DNA from: Acidobacteria bacterium 28-9
Lineage (GTDB): Bacteria; Acidobacteriota; Blastocatellia; Pyrinomonadales; Pyrinomonadaceae
Direction: 5' to 3'
Length of the DNA: 64,000 nt
Assembly: GCA_002050355.1 (NCBI GenBank)
Contig: MWYY01000115.1
Span: 1 to 64,000 of the forward strand
Shown here: piece by piece, positions 35,916 through 45,114 of the stretch
Layout: each line of letters begins with the position of its first letter
Numbering within the stretch: the first letter of the stretch is position 1
Notes under the pieces: model-generated
The model's input: the letters and a program-made list of their open reading frames with translations, nothing else
Told to the model about the DNA's origin: nothing
The model's database searches: none
Translations under genes and position numbers: made by a program

Positions 35916-37637
35916 TTACCGATTTACATCGGCTTGCGCTTTTCTGGCATTCGCCTTGGCGCCTTCGATGGCAAGTTGTCTAGCTTCAGGCAAAAGCTCG
36001 ATGGCGCGTTTTAATTGATTGTCGAAATCGTTATAAATCTGTAGCGATGTATTGAAAATTTGTAACGATGTTGTCGAACCGTAAGCCGCCGTAATAAGTT
36101 CATTGCGCAGCGAGCGCATTATAAGTTCGCGTTCTCTATCAATCTGCGCGGAGGAAAGTTTGTATTTATTCACCGCAAAGGTTTTGAATTTTTGATAAAG
36201 ATTTTCGTTTACGAAAAAATCCTGCGCTTTCAAATCGTAATTAAAAGCAATCGGACGGTCGACTTTTAAGTTTTCAAAACCGGCAATTTTTCCGTAAGCC
36301 AAATCCATTGCGAAGGCAAAAATCGGGTCGTTGAGTTTTTGCTGTGCGCGAAACTTTTCAACCGTTAAAGTTTGACCTTTAACGACCACATCAGGATTGA
36401 TTCCGTTACCGCCGAAAACTGTTCTGCCCGTATCGGTTTTGCTTTCCGTGCCTTTTGGCTTTTGGGGAGCGGCGTCTTCACGATTGTAATACTTATAAAG
36501 ACTTCCGTCGGAATAATCGTGCTGAATCAAGCGTCCTGAAGGGGTTTCATATTTGGCAATGGTCAAAAGCAGCATCGAGCCGTAATCCAAAGGGAATGGA
36601 TTTTGAACCAGTCCTTTACCGAAAGTGTCTTCGCCGACTATCAGAGCGCGGTCGTGGTCTTGGAGCGCGCCCGCCAGAATTTCCGAAGCCGAAGCCGAAC
36701 TGCCGTTTACTAAAACTATCAAGGGAGTGTCATCGGGCGCGGGATTATTGGCGCGATATGTATTGCCCGTACCGTCGATGCGACCTTTTTGCGTAAAAAT
36801 CGCCTGCCCGCGTGCGAGAAATGTGTTGGCGACATTTGTTGCCTGGCTTACCAACCCGCCCGAGTTGTTGCGTAAATCGAGAATAAGTTGTTTCATTCCC
36901 TGTGCTTTTAATTCGCTCATTGCCCGGACAAATTCTTCATAAGTCGTGTAATGAAACCCGCCGGTCATTGCTATGTAACCAATTCCGGGTCGTATCATAT
37001 AGGCTTGAGGAATTGACGGTTGTGAAACGGCGTCGCGGATAATACCGACTTCTTCGCGTTTGCCTGTTCCGTATCTTTCAACCGTAATTTTTGCCGGTGT
37101 TCCGCGCGCACCAATGAGAAAAGTCCGCACTTCCTGCAAATTTTTGCCGAGCATCGAAGTGCCGCCGACCGCTAAAATTTTATCGCCGTAGCGAAGTCCG
37201 GCGCGATTTGCCGGCGAGCCTTGAAAAGTCGCTCTGATGTAAGTGGCGATAACTTTACCGTTTTCGTCTCTAAGATCGCCGAGCAGCGCGCCGATGCCGA
37301 AATATTGTGAAGTTTGTTGAGCGCGAAATTGTTCGGCTTCTTTGGCGTCGAAATAATTCGAGTGCGGGTCGAGCGTTTGCAGCATACTATCGTTGACTGA
37401 TTTGAAAAGGTCGTTATAATCAATCTTTTTGCCGCTGACGTGCTTGTCTTCAACCAAAGTCAAAGCCTCGGCTAAGTCCTGTTCTATGGCTTCGGTGGTT
37501 ACGATTTTGTTTGATTTCGCCGCCGGTTCAGGAGTTCTCGGATTTATTTTAGAAACCGTCGCGGTCTGAGAAAAAAGATTTGTAACAAGAAAAACGGTTA
37601 TGAGCAAACCGCCGGAAAGAGTGGAACGTAATTTCAC
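35916..37637 (-). CDS. S41 carboxy-terminal processing peptidase (CtpA-like) with PDZ domain
   Basis: 573 residues with a signal peptide (GGLLITVFLVTNLFSQ). PDZ domain around residues 115-200 (QYFGIGALLGDL, GSPANRAGLRYGDKILAVGG). The S41 core has LILDLRNNSGGLVSQA, the nucleophile in VNGSSASASEILAGAL (Ser near 310) and the catalytic Lys in EDTFGKGLVQN (near 340). It degrades or trims proteins in the periplasm. The C-terminal ~130 residues are helical (NEQLIMRSLRNEL-type, ending in an Ala/Arg-rich tail). Convergent with the 35657 gene. Confidence 0.92.
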   Translation of the reverse strand: MKLRSTLSGGLLITVFLVTNLFSQTATVSKINPRTPEPAAKSNKIVTTEAIEQDLAEALTLVEDKHVSGKKIDYNDLFKSVNDSMLQTLDPHSNYFDAKEAEQFRAQQTSQYFGIGALLGDLRDENGKVIATYIRATFQGSPANRAGLRYGDKILAVGGTSMLGKNLQEVRTFLIGARGTPAKITVERYGTGKREEVGIIRDAVSQPSIPQAYMIRPGIGYIAMTGGFHYTTYEEFVRAMSELKAQGMKQLILDLRNNSGGLVSQATNVANTFLARGQAIFTQKGRIDGTGNTYRANNPAPDDTPLIVLVNGSSASASEILAGALQDHDRALIVGEDTFGKGLVQNPFPLDYGSMLLLTIAKYETPSGRLIQHDYSDGSLYKYYNREDAAPQKPKGTESKTDTGRTVFGGNGINPDVVVKGQTLTVEKFRAQQKLNDPIFAFAMDLAYGKIAGFENLKVDRPIAFNYDLKAQDFFVNENLYQKFKTFAVNKYKLSSAQIDRERELIMRSLRNELITAAYGSTTSLQIFNTSLQIYNDFDNQLKRAIELLPEARQLAIEGAKANARKAQADVNR

Positions 37638-37823
37638 TGCCGATTAATCTCCTTGAATTTATTACTGACGAAAATACGGATTTTCGGTTAAAATGATAAC
37701 ATTCGTTTGAAGGAAAAGCGATGAATTTAGTTGCACGCGGCTTGCTAACCAGGACAAATTTTTATTGTAAATAGACAATGAAAAACAATAACGAAGAATC
37801 AAATTTTGTTTTCAAAATTACAA

Positions 37824-38846
37824 ATGTCTCACTTACTTGAAGTTGAAAATCTGCAAACTCATTTTCCAACGCGCAGCGGCACGGTCAAAGCAGTTGATGA
37901 CGTAAGCTTTTTTGTTGACGAAGGCGAACTTGTCGGACTGGTCGGCGAGTCGGGCAGCGGAAAATCAATCACGGCGCTGTCGGTAATGCGTCTGATTGCG
38001 GCGCCGGGGAAAATTGTCGGCGGTTCGATAAAATTTAAAGGCGAAGAATTAACGACCGCTCCAGACAATCGCATGCGCGAGATACGCGGCGATGATATTT
38101 CGATGATTTTTCAAGACCCGATGACATCCTTAAATCCGGTTTATACAGTCGGAGAGCAGATTGCCGAAGCGCTGCGTCTGCATAGAAATCTCAATAAAAA
38201 CGACGCCTGGAACCAGGCAATCAAAGCGATGGAAGAAGTGTCGATTCCTGATCCGGCGCGTCGCATCAAAGATTACCCGCACCAGCTTTCGGGCGGAATG
38301 AGGCAGCGTGTAATGATTGCGATGGCACTGGCGTGCAATCCCGAATTGTTAATTGCCGACGAGCCGACGACCGCTCTGGACGTAACGATTCAGGCGCAAA
38401 TTCTCGAACTGCTTGACGAATTGAGAAAGACGCGCAAACTTGCGATTTTACTCATTACGCACGATTTGGGTGTTGTCGCCGAAGTCGCCGACAGAGTTTG
38501 TGTAATGTACACGGGAAGAATCGTCGAAAAATCCGGTGTCGGAGAGATTTTTGAAAAGCCGAAACATCCATACACGCAGGGTTTGCTGCGTTCGGTTCCG
38601 AAATTAAGCCTGGTCGGTCAAGCGAAAGAAACGCGCCTGCAAACAATTGAAGGAACAGTTCCGAGTCCGACAAATCTACCCGAAGGATGTCATTTCGCTC
38701 CGCGCTGTCCGTACCGTTTCGAGCGCTGCATTCACGACCCGATGCCGCTTTTCGATTTGGAAAACAATGTAAAAGTCAGGTGCGTTTTGTATGAAAGAAA
38801 AGAATCTGAAAGTGAAAAAAGTTTTTTTGCGGTATCCGACGACTGA
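37824..38846 (+). CDS. dppD: dipeptide/oligopeptide ABC transporter ATPase, DppD-like
   Basis: 340 residues from the ATG at 37824. Walker [13 protein letters not shown], signature [15 protein letters not shown], Walker [21 protein letters not shown] and the oligopeptide C-terminal extension with [16 protein letters not shown], whose cysteines are typical of the Opp/Dpp family. It powers import of peptides through the inner membrane with DppF and permeases DppB/DppC. The partner dppF follows by 122 bp, but no permease or binding protein is in the window. Confidence 0.92.
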   Translation: MSHLLEVENLQTHFPTRSGTVKAVDDVSFFVDEGELVGLVGESGSGKSITALSVMRLIAAPGKIVGGSIKFKGEELTTAPDNRMREIRGDDISMIFQDPMTSLNPVYTVGEQIAEALRLHRNLNKNDAWNQAIKAMEEVSIPDPARRIKDYPHQLSGGMRQRVMIAMALACNPELLIADEPTTALDVTIQAQILELLDELRKTRKLAILLITHDLGVVAEVADRVCVMYTGRIVEKSGVGEIFEKPKHPYTQGLLRSVPKLSLVGQAKETRLQTIEGTVPSPTNLPEGCHFAPRCPYRFERCIHDPMPLFDLENNVKVRCVLYERKESESEKSFFAVSDD

Positions 38847-38968
38847 AGATTTCACGGAATTTGCGGCATCGAGCAAGGCAAGCCGAAAATTTCATCGCGG
38901 TTTGGTGTCATTGCCCGTCGAGTGAAAAACTTTTGACGAGTATTTACGGAAAAACAATAAAATCGAAA

Positions 38969-39973
38969 ATGAACGGAGCAGCAACACAAACAGACAAAAA
39001 AGAAATAATTAAAGTTCGCAATCTGGTCAAGTATTTTCCGATCGAAAACAGCGACGATGTTGTGCGCGCCGTTGACGATATTTCGTTTGATATTGTTGCG
39101 GGCGAAACGCTCGGGTTGGTCGGTGAATCCGGCTGCGGAAAATCGACGGTCGGGCGTTGTCTGTTAAGGCTTCACGAGCCGACGAGCGGCGAAGTTTGGT
39201 TTGAAGGACAAAATATCGTCGGCTTGGGAAATAGAGAAATGCAGAAACTGCGCCGCGAGATGCAGATAATTTTTCAAGACCCGTATGCCAGCTTAAATCC
39301 GCGCCTGACTGTTTTTTCAATCGTTTCCGAACCGTTGAAAATTCACGGAATCGGTGATAAAACCGAACAAAAAGAGCGAGTCGCCGATTTGTTGAAAAAA
39401 GTTGGTCTCGAAAGCGATTATATGTTTCGCTACCCGCACGAATTCTCGGGCGGGCAACGCCAGCGAATCGGAATCGCCCGCGCTCTAGCACTTAATCCGA
39501 AATTGATTATTGCCGACGAGCCGGTTTCGGCGCTCGACGTTTCTGTTCAGGCGCAGGTGGTTAATCTTTTGCAGGATTTGCAATCGGAATTCGGTTTGAC
39601 ATATCTTTTTATCTCGCACGGCTTGGCTGTCGTCGAGCATATTTCGCAACGAGTAGCGGTTATGTACTTGGGAAAAATCGTCGAAATTGCCGAATCAAAA
39701 GCGCTCTACGAAAATCCGTTGATGCCATACACAAAAGCGTTATTGTCGGCAATACCCATTCCCGACCCGAAAATAAAACGTGAAAGAATTGTCTTAAAGG
39801 GCGATGTCCCGACGCCGATAAATCCGCCTTCCGGCTGTCGTTTCAGAACTCGTTGTCCGTGGGCGATTGAGGACTGCGCGCGAGTTGTTCCCGAATTGCG
39901 TGAAATCGAGCCGAATCATTTCGCCGCCTGCATTCGCATCGAAGGATATGACAGCGCGCCGCCGTTAAGTTAA
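38969..39973 (+). CDS. dppF: dipeptide/oligopeptide ABC transporter ATPase, DppF-like
   Basis: 334 residues from the ATG at 38969; an open frame reaches 38861 but those codons have no similarity to the family. Walker [16 protein letters not shown], signature [15 protein letters not shown], Walker [21 protein letters not shown] and C-terminal [17 protein letters not shown]. It pairs with the DppD-like ATPase upstream. Both ATPases without permeases means the membrane part is elsewhere in the genome, or these two serve several permeases. Confidence 0.92.
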   Translation: MNGAATQTDKKEIIKVRNLVKYFPIENSDDVVRAVDDISFDIVAGETLGLVGESGCGKSTVGRCLLRLHEPTSGEVWFEGQNIVGLGNREMQKLRREMQIIFQDPYASLNPRLTVFSIVSEPLKIHGIGDKTEQKERVADLLKKVGLESDYMFRYPHEFSGGQRQRIGIARALALNPKLIIADEPVSALDVSVQAQVVNLLQDLQSEFGLTYLFISHGLAVVEHISQRVAVMYLGKIVEIAESKALYENPLMPYTKALLSAIPIPDPKIKRERIVLKGDVPTPINPPSGCRFRTRCPWAIEDCARVVPELREIEPNHFAACIRIEGYDSAPPLS

Positions 39974-40119
39974 ATTTAATCGAATCGAAATGAAACTTGA
40001 CAGCGTGATTGCGCGTAAAGACTGACGATTACACAAAAAAGTTTGCGTCTTTTGGTTGGTTTTTTGTTTTAGAGCAAAAGCGCGGACTCGAAAACCAATT
40101 CGTAAGAGAGGAAATTTTT

Positions 40120-40947
40120 ATGAATCAGGAAAATTCGGATTTTACAGACCAAAACACAAACGAATGGCAAGCGCCGCCTTTGCCCGAACAACTCGTGCAA
40201 ACGGAAGACCAAACGCCGCGAATGTCCGAAGCCGCAACGCTCGGCAATATATTTTTCTCGCCGTCGGAAACCTTTGAAGATTTGCGCCGCAAACCGCGAT
40301 TCGTTTTGGCTTTACTGCTAATGCTTGCCGCATTAACCGCATATCAGTTTTTGTTTATGCAAAAAATGGGTGAAGACCGTATGCGGAGTTCTATCGCCGA
40401 ACAAATGGATAAAAGCAGCTGGATGCAATCGATGACGCCTGAACAAAAACAACAGGCAATTGAAAGCAGCGTCAATACGTCAGCCTATACGCGCTATCTG
40501 CTCCCGCTAATGTTTCTAATTGTTTTTGCAATCGGCGGACTTATTTATTGGCTGGCGGGCAAAGTTATGGGAGGTGAAGGAAATTACAGGCATGGTATAT
40601 CCGCCTGGGTCTATTCAAGCTTTCCGCCCACGATAGTGGCAACGCTCGCCAATATTTTAATTTTGTTTTTGAAATCAGCCGACGATATTGATATGGCAAC
40701 TAGCCAGAGCGGTTTAATTCACGGCAATCCGAGTTTTTTTCTCGACGGAAAAACGATGCCTGTTTTAGCGACCTTAATTGGAACATTAGACCTTTTTCAA
40801 ATTTGGGGCTGGGTTTTAGCCGCTATCGGTTTGCAAAAATTGTTGAAATTGTCAAAAGCATTTGCCTGGTCAATCGTGCTGATTTTGGCTTTAGCCAGTC
40901 TGGCTTTCAGAATTATAGGAGCGTTTTTCTCGGGAAACCCAATGTAA
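40120..40947 (+). CDS. YIP1-family membrane protein
   Basis: 275 residues from the ATG at 40120 (an upstream open stretch from 40009 lacks a ribosome site; gaggaa precedes 40120). Hydrophilic N-terminus of ~45 residues (MNQENSDFTDQNTNEWQAPP), a short amphipathic segment GNIFFSPSETFEDLRRKP typical of bacterial YIP1 proteins, then about five membrane helices. Function in bacteria unknown; eukaryotic relatives act in vesicle traffic. Convergent with the efflux operon, separated by a heptamer hairpin. Confidence 0.85.
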   Translation: MNQENSDFTDQNTNEWQAPPLPEQLVQTEDQTPRMSEAATLGNIFFSPSETFEDLRRKPRFVLALLLMLAALTAYQFLFMQKMGEDRMRSSIAEQMDKSSWMQSMTPEQKQQAIESSVNTSAYTRYLLPLMFLIVFAIGGLIYWLAGKVMGGEGNYRHGISAWVYSSFPPTIVATLANILILFLKSADDIDMATSQSGLIHGNPSFFLDGKTMPVLATLIGTLDLFQIWGWVLAAIGLQKLLKLSKAFAWSIVLILALASLAFRIIGAFFSGNPM

Positions 40948-40953
40948 ATAATG

Positions 40954-41025
40954 GTGGATGGTGAACGATGAATGGTGAATTGAAGAAAATGTTTTACATT
41001 CATCATTTATCATTCACCATTCACC
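40954..41025. repeat. inverted tandem heptamer arrays between convergent genes
   Basis: Left arm 40954-40981: gtggatg, gtgaacg, atgaatg, gtgaatt. Right arm 40998-41025: attcatc, atttatc, attcacc, attcacc. The arms are inverted over a 16-bp spacer, and the whole lies between the YIP1 gene (+) and the permease gene (-), where it could act as a bidirectional terminator. Confidence 0.85.
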
Positions 41026-41032
41026 ATTTCTT

Positions 41033-42286
41033 TTACTCGTATCGCAGTGCTTCGATCGGATCGAGGCGCGCGGCTTTCCATGCCGGAAACATTCCGAAAA
41101 CAATGCCGATCCCGACGCTGGCGAAAAATCCGAGCACCGGCGCCCACCACGGAACATATGACGGCATAACGAGTTTTACCAGCAAAGTCATAAGCCAGCC
41201 GATGAGCAGACCCACAACTCCGCCAAAACCGGTAAGCGTCGCTGCTTCGACGAGAAATTGAAGCAGAATGTCCGATTTTTTCGCTCCCAATGCTTTGCGG
41301 ATTCCGATTTCTCTCGTTCGTTCGGTAACCGAGACGAGCATAATATTCATCACGCCGATGCCGCCGATCATCAAGCCGATTGAGGATATAAAAATCATTG
41401 CAAGCGCGACATACTGCGTGATTGAGCGGAAATTTTCGATGATGCTTTCGGCGGTTTCCATACTGAAATTATCCGGCTCGCCGTATGGAACCTGGCGGCG
41501 CACGCGCAACAAATCCTGCACTTGGTCTTTGGCTTCATTGAGTCGCCCGTTTTTGGCGATGGCGAGCAGAAACAAATCTTCCGAATTCGGTTTTATCCGC
41601 AGCGCCGAACCCATCGGCATGTAAATCGTGTTGCTCTGGTCGTTATTCCCCCCGCCACCGCCGCCAAACTGTTCTTTTTTCTGCAAAACGCCAATTACGC
41701 GAAACTGACGCCCGCTGATTTCCAGGGTTTTGCCGAGCGGATTTTCAAACGGAAAATAAGAATCAACCACGCTCGTACCGATAACCGCTACATCATCATT
41801 GGCATCACTTTCCGATTGCGTGAACCATCGTCCTTCGATAAGTATTTCACGCGTCGATTTTTCAACATTGGGAAAAGTTCCACTCAAATTAACAGATGAA
41901 GAAGTTTTTCCGTTGCTGCCGGTAACCAGAATTTTCTGACCAAAACGGTTGCTCGAAACATTAAAAAAAGGAATTGCCGCTTCAATCGTCGGTAGATTAT
42001 TCAAGGCTTCGGCGTCGGCGATGGTCAACGGTTTCCGCATACGTTCTTCGCGGGAGCGTTTGCCGGTGTGAAAGCCGATTTTAAATTTATAGAGAAAAAT
42101 GGAATTTGTGCCGAACGACTCGACTTGTTTTGTAACGGCGGTGTCAATGCCGCTGATAATGGAGGAAATCAGCATTACGGTGATAACGCCGATAACGACC
42201 CCAATAATCGTCAAAAAAGAACGCAGCTTATTCGAGCGCAAAGTGGCGAAAGCCATCTTAAAATTTTCCCAAAAAGTGTTTCCCAT
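41033..42286 (-). CDS. ABC transporter permease, MacB/FtsX type
   Basis: 417 residues. N-terminal membrane helix (SFLTIIGVVIGVITVMLISS), a large periplasmic MacB-PCD-like domain (about residues 45-270), and three C-terminal helices with the conserved EIGIRKALGAKKSDI cytoplasmic loop, ending PAWKAARLDPIEALRYE. This is the permease class that works with a periplasmic adaptor and ATPase to pump macrolides, peptides or lipoproteins by a mechanotransmission mechanism. It is the fifth gene of the 46749-41033 operon and a paralog of the fourth. Confidence 0.92.
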   Translation of the reverse strand: MGNTFWENFKMAFATLRSNKLRSFLTIIGVVIGVITVMLISSIISGIDTAVTKQVESFGTNSIFLYKFKIGFHTGKRSREERMRKPLTIADAEALNNLPTIEAAIPFFNVSSNRFGQKILVTGSNGKTSSSVNLSGTFPNVEKSTREILIEGRWFTQSESDANDDVAVIGTSVVDSYFPFENPLGKTLEISGRQFRVIGVLQKKEQFGGGGGGNNDQSNTIYMPMGSALRIKPNSEDLFLLAIAKNGRLNEAKDQVQDLLRVRRQVPYGEPDNFSMETAESIIENFRSITQYVALAMIFISSIGLMIGGIGVMNIMLVSVTERTREIGIRKALGAKKSDILLQFLVEAATLTGFGGVVGLLIGWLMTLLVKLVMPSYVPWWAPVLGFFASVGIGIVFGMFPAWKAARLDPIEALRYE

Positions 42287-42358
42287 AAATCATTTAACAT
42301 TTAACATTTATCATTTATCAAATTCTGTTTAATGTTAAATGATAAATGTTAAATGTTT
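42285..42358. repeat. inverted tandem heptamer arrays between the two permease genes
   Basis: Left arm 42285-42319: ataaatc, atttaac, atttaac, atttatc, atttatc. Right arm 42331-42358: aatgtta, aatgata, aatgtta, aatgttt. The start codon of one permease (42286) and stop of the other (42358-42360) both touch the arrays. Confidence 0.85.
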
Positions 42359-43593
42359 TAATCTGCCCGCAGTGCCTCAATTGGATCAAGGCGCGCCGCT
42401 TTCCACGCGGGGAAAAGTCCGGCGAGAATTCCGACGACCGCCGAAACGCCGATGGCAACGAAAATTGCCCATACCGGAATTATCGTTTGAAAAACAAATT
42501 TTGAAATCAGAATCCCTAAAAGCTCGGCGAGGACCAAGCCGACAATTCCGCCGATTGCAGAAAGCGTCGCAGCTTCGAGCAGAAACTGTTTCAGAATATC
42601 CGATTGCCGCGCCCCCAGACTTTTTCTGATGCCGATTTCTTTTGTGCGCTCGGTGACGGCGACGAGCATAATATTCATAATCACAATCGCACCGACAAGC
42701 AGCGCGATGCCCGGGACGGCAATGATGACGATAAACGTCGGACCCAAAATGCTGTCGCGCAAATTAGTTATTGCGTCAGGCGTGATGATTCCGAAGTTAT
42801 CTTTTTCATCGGTCGTCAGGCGTCGTTTGATACGCATCAAGGTTTTCGTTTCGTCAATCGCATCTTTGAAAGTTTCGTCCGATGTGGAAGTCGCTTCAAA
42901 ATAAAGATAACGATTGCGCGTGAAACCGCCGAAATTCGAGCCGTAAGTTTTTAGCGGCAATTGAACGAAAACGTCCTGCGGCTGACCGAAAATGCTGCCT
43001 TTTGCGGTTTGAACGCCGATGATTTTATACGGAATGCCGCGAATGTTGATTTCTTCGCCGAGGGCTGATCCGTAGGGGAAAAGTTTTGTCGCTATGTCAG
43101 CGCCGACAAAGGCGACGCGCACTGAATTGTTATTTTCCGATTCGGTAAAATATCTGCCATCGCTAATGTCGAGCTTTTCGATGTCGCCGATTACGGGTTC
43201 TGCGCCGCCGACAATTACGTCCTGCAGCGTTTCACTGCCGCGCTTTATATCCACGTTCGTGCCGCCAGCCTTGGCGCCGATTTTATCAATAGCCTGTGCG
43301 CGTTCCCGGATAAAAATCATTTCGTCGAAGGTCAGTTCCTTATTACGTCGCTGGGCGGCGTTTAATGTGTCACTGTCCTTGAAATCTTCGATGCTGAATC
43401 GCTGAACAGTAATCTGATTCGAGCCGATTCCCGCAATTTTATCGTCTATATAAACATTAAAACCCTGCAGCAGCGACAGCACGACCATAAACGCTGTGAC
43501 ACCAATAATCATACCGAGCAAGGTTAAAAATGAGCGAAGTTTGTGCGCCCAAATAGCTGCGAATGCAAGTTTTAATGTTTCGGTGAAATTCAT
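42358..43593 (-). CDS. ABC transporter permease, MacB/FtsX type
   Basis: 411 residues, similar in layout to the permease at 41033: an N-terminal helix (SFLTLLGMIIGVTAFMVVLS), periplasmic domain, three C-terminal helices, the loop EIGIRKSLGARQSDI and end PAWKAARLDPIEALRAD. Two distinct permeases in the operon could form a heterodimer with one ATPase. It follows the small membrane protein gene by 13 bp. Confidence 0.92.
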   Translation of the reverse strand: MNFTETLKLAFAAIWAHKLRSFLTLLGMIIGVTAFMVVLSLLQGFNVYIDDKIAGIGSNQITVQRFSIEDFKDSDTLNAAQRRNKELTFDEMIFIRERAQAIDKIGAKAGGTNVDIKRGSETLQDVIVGGAEPVIGDIEKLDISDGRYFTESENNNSVRVAFVGADIATKLFPYGSALGEEINIRGIPYKIIGVQTAKGSIFGQPQDVFVQLPLKTYGSNFGGFTRNRYLYFEATSTSDETFKDAIDETKTLMRIKRRLTTDEKDNFGIITPDAITNLRDSILGPTFIVIIAVPGIALLVGAIVIMNIMLVAVTERTKEIGIRKSLGARQSDILKQFLLEAATLSAIGGIVGLVLAELLGILISKFVFQTIIPVWAIFVAIGVSAVVGILAGLFPAWKAARLDPIEALRAD

Positions 43594-43606
43594 TTTTTCT
43601 TAAATG

Positions 43607-44335
43607 TTAATACGTAGAAAACGGTTGAAAAGTTTTTTTACTATCTTTTGAAAATAACCGCCAAATACTTGCCAGGTGACAAAATAAAACTATTGGTACA
43701 ACGACCGACGGAAGCCAGACGAACGGGAAATAAAGCACGGCGCGGTTCGGCTGTTCAAAAGCGAATTGTTGAAAGGGAAACGGGAACGAGAAAAACGCAT
43801 TCACGACAATATTTACTAAAAGTCCGAGCGCGAGAAAGTTCCAGAGAACCAAAAGCGAGCGATTTGTTTGACCTCTGCGAAAAGCCAACCAAAAAACTAT
43901 GGGCGCCGTCAATCCTGATAACACATCAAAATTTCTACCTTCGAAGGTCATCAATTGCGGCACTTGTTTGGCTTGAAATAGCCAGAGCAAAACCATTTCG
44001 ACAGGAATGCGAATGACGTGAATAATAGTTAAGATTTTTAGGGAAAGTTGCGATATGAAATTTTTTCGAGCGAAAGCAAAAAGCGCAATTATTAGGAGCA
44101 GCGCGGGGAGAACGGCGAAAAAGGGAAGACGCGGCGGAATCGAATCAGTCTTTGAATAAAAACCGCTGATTGATAAAACGGCTTGAAACAAAAGCCAAAA
44201 AGGAAGCAGAAAAAGCAAAATCTTCGCCGCCGCCGAATCAAAAGCACCGCGTTTGATTGCGTAAAGAAAAATGCCAACCGTGAGAAATGTTGTCAGTATA
44301 AAAACAATCGAAACATACGCGGGCACATTTTCCAT
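43607..44335 (-). CDS. polytopic membrane protein of unknown function in the efflux operon
   Basis: 242 residues with about seven hydrophobic helices (for example YVSIVFILTTFLTVGIFLY, LLFLLPFWLLFQAVLSI, FAVLPALLLIIALFAFA). I recognise no family. The start overlaps the ATPase stop by one base (TAATG), which strongly suggests translational coupling, so it is probably a real part of the pump operon rather than an insertion. Position between the ATPase and two permeases is unusual for MacAB-type systems. Confidence 0.7.
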   Translation of the reverse strand: MENVPAYVSIVFILTTFLTVGIFLYAIKRGAFDSAAAKILLFLLPFWLLFQAVLSISGFYSKTDSIPPRLPFFAVLPALLLIIALFAFARKNFISQLSLKILTIIHVIRIPVEMVLLWLFQAKQVPQLMTFEGRNFDVLSGLTAPIVFWLAFRRGQTNRSLLVLWNFLALGLLVNIVVNAFFSFPFPFQQFAFEQPNRAVLYFPFVWLPSVVVPIVLFCHLASIWRLFSKDSKKTFQPFSTY

Positions 44336-45075
44336 TATTTTATTCGTTCATCTTTTTCGATTTCCCCATCTCGAATTGTGATGATGCGATGAGCGCGTTC
44401 CGCGATGTCGTGTTCGTGCGTTACGAGAATAATCGTATTGCCTTCGGCGTGAAGTTTTTCAAACAGAAGCATAATTTCAAAACTCGTTTTTGTGTCGAGC
44501 GCTCCAGTAGGCTCGTCCGCAAGAAGAATCGAAGGATGATTTACGAGCGCACGCGCGATTGCCACGCGCTGCCGCTGACCGCCGGAAAGCTCGTTGGGGC
44601 GATGCGTTACACGGTCGCCGAGTTCGACTGATTCAAGCGTCGCCTGCGCTCTTTCGTGGCGTTCTGCCGAGCGCATTCCGGCGTAAATCAAAGGAAGCTC
44701 AACGTTGTGTAAAGCTGTCGCGCGCGCTAATAAATTAAAAGTTTGGAAGACGAAACCGATTTCTTTGTTGCGAATTGAGGCAAGTTCGTCATCGGTCATC
44801 GCCGAAACGAGGTTTCCGTTTATCCAGTATTGTCCTTTCGACGGCGAATCCAGACAACCGATTAAATTCATCAAGGTTGATTTACCCGAACCCGAAGGTC
44901 CGATAATAGCAAGATACTCACCCTTTTGAACTTCAAAGGAAACGCCGCGCAGAGCGTGAAGCTCTTCGACGCCCATCTGGTATGTTTTCCAAATGTTGCG
45001 CATCGAAATTAAGGCTTCGGGCGCGCCGCTTGTCCGGCTCGGATTTATTTCCACGGTTTGTTCGGTTGTCGGCAT
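44335..45075 (-). CDS. ABC transporter ATPase, MacB/LolD type
   Basis: 246 residues, ATPase domain only. Walker [17 protein letters not shown]-loop [10 protein letters not shown], signature [15 protein letters not shown], Walker [13 protein letters not shown] and H-loop VTHEHDIA are intact. It energises the two downstream permeases, which lack their own ATPase. The adaptor gene precedes it by 39 bp and the small membrane protein overlaps its stop. Confidence 0.95.
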   Translation of the reverse strand: MPTTEQTVEINPSRTSGAPEALISMRNIWKTYQMGVEELHALRGVSFEVQKGEYLAIIGPSGSGKSTLMNLIGCLDSPSKGQYWINGNLVSAMTDDELASIRNKEIGFVFQTFNLLARATALHNVELPLIYAGMRSAERHERAQATLESVELGDRVTHRPNELSGGQRQRVAIARALVNHPSILLADEPTGALDTKTSFEIMLLFEKLHAEGNTIILVTHEHDIAERAHRIITIRDGEIEKDERIK

Positions 45076-45114
45076 AAATTAGAAATCCGATTTTTATGAT
45101 TTTATTCAGGCTTG

